A stretch of DNA of 7,587 nucleotides from Verrucomicrobiota bacterium (GTDB lineage: Bacteria; Verrucomicrobiota; Verrucomicrobiia; Opitutales; Opitutaceae), in contig JAUPWC010000073.1 in NCBI GenBank assembly GCA_030916665.1, positions 1 to 7,587 on the forward strand. The letters are read 5' to 3'. The notes under the pieces were generated by a model. It saw nothing but the letters and a program-made list of their open reading frames with translations. It was not told where the DNA came from and searched no databases. Below are positions 6,437 to 7,587 of this stretch, piece after piece; position 1 is the first letter of the stretch; every line of letters starts with the position of its first letter. A program made the position numbers and the translations under genes.

Positions 6437-6485
6437 GGCAGCGCGACCTTGGGCGCGCTCTTGCGAGTTCCCCAAGTGCGCTGCC
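6437..6485 (-). terminator. Stem-loop after the two-membrane-segment gene, possible terminator
   Basis: Outer arms GGCAGCGC (6437-6444) and GCGCTGCC (6478-6485) pair perfectly. An inner CTTGGG (6448-6453) with CCCAAG (6471-6476) extends the stem across an asymmetric bulge (three bases against one), leaving a loop of about 17 bases. It begins 18 bases after the preceding stop codon and lies just upstream of the DUF1801 promoter, which is where a terminator would be expected. No T-run follows in the transcript (ACACAAACC comes next), so intrinsic termination is uncertain; it may instead protect the 3' end of the mRNA. Confidence 0.35.
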
Positions 6486-6503
6486 CGCAGGGAGAGGCAT
6501 ATG

Positions 6504-6767
6504 TTACCTCCGCGACCTCTTGGCTTTCGCGGCCCCACCGCCCTTCGCCAGCCACCAGATGCTGCCAATCATCAGGAGGAGACCCGCGCCGTAGTGCCAG
6601 TGGTGGGTCATGACGCGCGTCTTTCCGTCGATGCCGGTCTTCAAATAGGTCAGGCCGGTCTCGGTCTTGCCGGCGAGCGATACTTCGCGGCCGTAACCGG
6701 CGTAGATCAGCCAGAGGCCCGCACCCAAGGCGGCCAGAGCGAGGATGAGCTGGAGGAAGCGCGGCAT
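6504..6767 (-). CDS. Small protein with two membrane segments, function unknown
   Basis: This 87-residue protein has two hydrophobic segments, about 4-24 (FLQLILALAALGAGLWLIYA) and 58-74 (HYGAGLLLMIGSIWWLA). A polar 34-residue linker rich in Lys, Thr and Gly joins them and includes KTRVMTHHWHYG, a His/aromatic cluster at the edge of segment 2. A basic tail, AKAKRSRR, suggests a cytoplasmic C-terminus and hence a hairpin with the linker outside. I do not recognise the family with confidence; the layout loosely recalls small DUF3185-type membrane proteins. I chose the ATG at 6767, which starts just before segment 1 and is preceded by TTTTGCCCC. A second in-frame ATG at 6803 would add 12 residues. 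It lies 43 bases after the ffh stop and may be transcribed with it; a stem-loop follows. Confidence 0.65.
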   Translation of the reverse strand: MPRFLQLILALAALGAGLWLIYAGYGREVSLAGKTETGLTYLKTGIDGKTRVMTHHWHYGAGLLLMIGSIWWLAKGGGAAKAKRSRR

Positions 6768-6810
6768 GGGGCAAAATCGCGGAATTGCTAGTCCCGCCTC
6801 CATCGAAAGC

Positions 6811-7587
6811 TCAGAACGGCATGCCGCCGCGGCCGCGCATCTGCTCCATCTGGCGCATCAGCTTCTTCTGATTTCCGCCCTTCATCATCTTCATCATTTT
6901 CTGCATCTGCTCGAACTGCTTCATGAGCTGGTTGACCTCGACGACCTGCACGCCGGCGCCCTTGGCGATGCGGATGCGGCGGTTGCCGTTGAGCAAAGAA
7001 GGTTTCCGGCGCTCCTGAATCGTCATCGACTGGATGATTGCCTCGGTGCGCTTCATCTGGCGGTCGGCGTCGCCGGGCAATTGGACGCCGCTCATGCCGG
7101 GCATCATGCCGAGGATGGACTGCATCGAGCCCATCTTTTTCACCTGCTGCATCTGCGCGAGGAAGTCCTCCAAGTTGAAGTCCGCCTTGCGCATCTTCTC
7201 GGCCATGCGCTCGGCCTCCTTCTGGTCGATGGTCTCCTGCGCCTTCTCGACGAGCGACACGACGTCGCCCATGCCGAGGATGCGCGAGGCGAGGCGGTCG
7301 GGGTGGAAGATCTCGAAGTTCTCGGTCTTCTCGCCGGTGCCGATGAACTTGATGGGCACGCCGGTGACCGACTTGATCGAGAGCGCCGCGCCGCCGCGGG
7401 TGTCGCCGTCGAGCTTGGTGAGGATGAGGCCGGTGAGCGTGAGCGCGTCGTGGAAGGCCTTGGCCACGTTCACCGCCTCCTGGCCGAGCGCGCCGTCGGC
7501 CACGAGGATGACCTCGTCGGGCTGCACGGCGGCTTTCAGTTTCTTCACCTCATCGATGAGGTCGGCGTCGATCTGCAGGCGGCCGGC
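6811..7587 (-). CDS. ffh: Signal recognition particle GTPase Ffh (SRP54), C-terminal part, cut by right edge
   Basis: The visible 258 residues are the C-terminal part of a roughly 450-residue protein; the N domain, P-loop and first GTPase motifs lie outside the window. Reading begins at AGR, the end of the G3 motif [19 protein letters not shown] (57-70 in window numbering) is the G4 motif and following segment typical of SRP GTPases. IKFIGTGEK and [15 protein letters not shown] follow. The rest is the Met-rich M domain, which binds signal peptides and 4.5[16 protein letters not shown], then [19 protein letters not shown] with the RNA-binding helix, then runs such as [12 protein letters not shown], ending MRGRGGMPF. 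Ffh targets nascent inner-membrane proteins to FtsY and SecYEG. Minor oddities are DGALGQ (31-36), where E. coli and B. subtilis have DAMTGQ, and NGNRR where SRR is usual. Open frame and family agreement show no sign of damage. Confidence 0.97.
   Translation of the reverse strand, partial: AGRLQIDADLIDEVKKLKAAVQPDEVILVADGALGQEAVNVAKAFHDALTLTGLILTKLDGDTRGGAALSIKSVTGVPIKFIGTGEKTENFEIFHPDRLASRILGMGDVVSLVEKAQETIDQKEAERMAEKMRKADFNLEDFLAQMQQVKKMGSMQSILGMMPGMSGVQLPGDADRQMKRTEAIIQSMTIQERRKPSLLNGNRRIRIAKGAGVQVVEVNQLMKQFEQMQKMMKMMKGGNQKKLMRQMEQMRGRGGMPF

Noticed and set aside
6375..6500. N-terminal extension of the DUF1801 gene to 6500
   Set aside because: The extra residues are Arg/Pro-rich with no match to the family, and the predicted promoter lies inside this stretch.
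6768..6803. Alternative ATG at 6803 for the two-segment membrane protein
   Set aside because: It is possible, but it adds a polar stretch before the first membrane segment and lacks the C-rich tract seen before the other starts, so 6767 is preferred.

Overview
The window is a GC-rich stretch of bacterial chromosome. Every gene I can support lies on the minus strand, so transcription runs from high to low coordinates. The protein mix (a secreted DUF6807/PmoA-like protein, a Tat-exported Gfo/Idh/MocA protein, a GMC flavo-oxidoreductase, DUF1801), the lack of Shine-Dalgarno sequences and an ACCACGAAA-type dispersed repeat together suggest a Verrucomicrobiota genome, perhaps Opitutaceae. This assignment is by resemblance only, with moderate confidence.

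Right part (about 5988-7587): the C-terminal two thirds of ffh (signal recognition particle GTPase) enters from the right edge. It is followed by a small two-membrane-segment protein of unknown function and a DUF1801 protein. A strong stem-loop and a good sigma70-type promoter lie between the last two, so DUF1801 is probably its own transcription unit. An imperfect long inverted repeat with ACCACGAAA/ACACGAAA arms fills the gap between DUF1801 and the next gene.

Left part (1-5855): five genes run in one direction with gaps of 30-141 bases. In transcription order they are a cytoplasmic Gfo/Idh/MocA dehydrogenase, an MFS transporter, a Sec-secreted DUF6807 protein, a Tat-signal Gfo/Idh/MocA protein with an unusual nucleotide-binding region, and a GMC oxidoreductase cut by the left edge. 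This looks like a carbohydrate or polyol catabolic operon split between compartments. Oxidation or modification would happen in the periplasm (GMC, Tat-Gfo/Idh, DUF6807), uptake through the MFS carrier, and a further NAD(P)-dependent step in the cytoplasm. The substrate cannot be read from the sequence. Oxidative 3-keto-glycoside metabolism is a reasonable analogy but is not proven.

The points most worth following up are the DUF6807 protein in this redox setting, the altered nucleotide-binding motif of the Tat-Gfo/Idh protein, a C-rich tract (often CCCC) in place of a Shine-Dalgarno before nearly every start, and the ACCACGAAA inverted repeat. No RNA genes, insertion sequences, CRISPR arrays or plus-strand genes were found, and no gene-free stretch exceeds about 140 bases.
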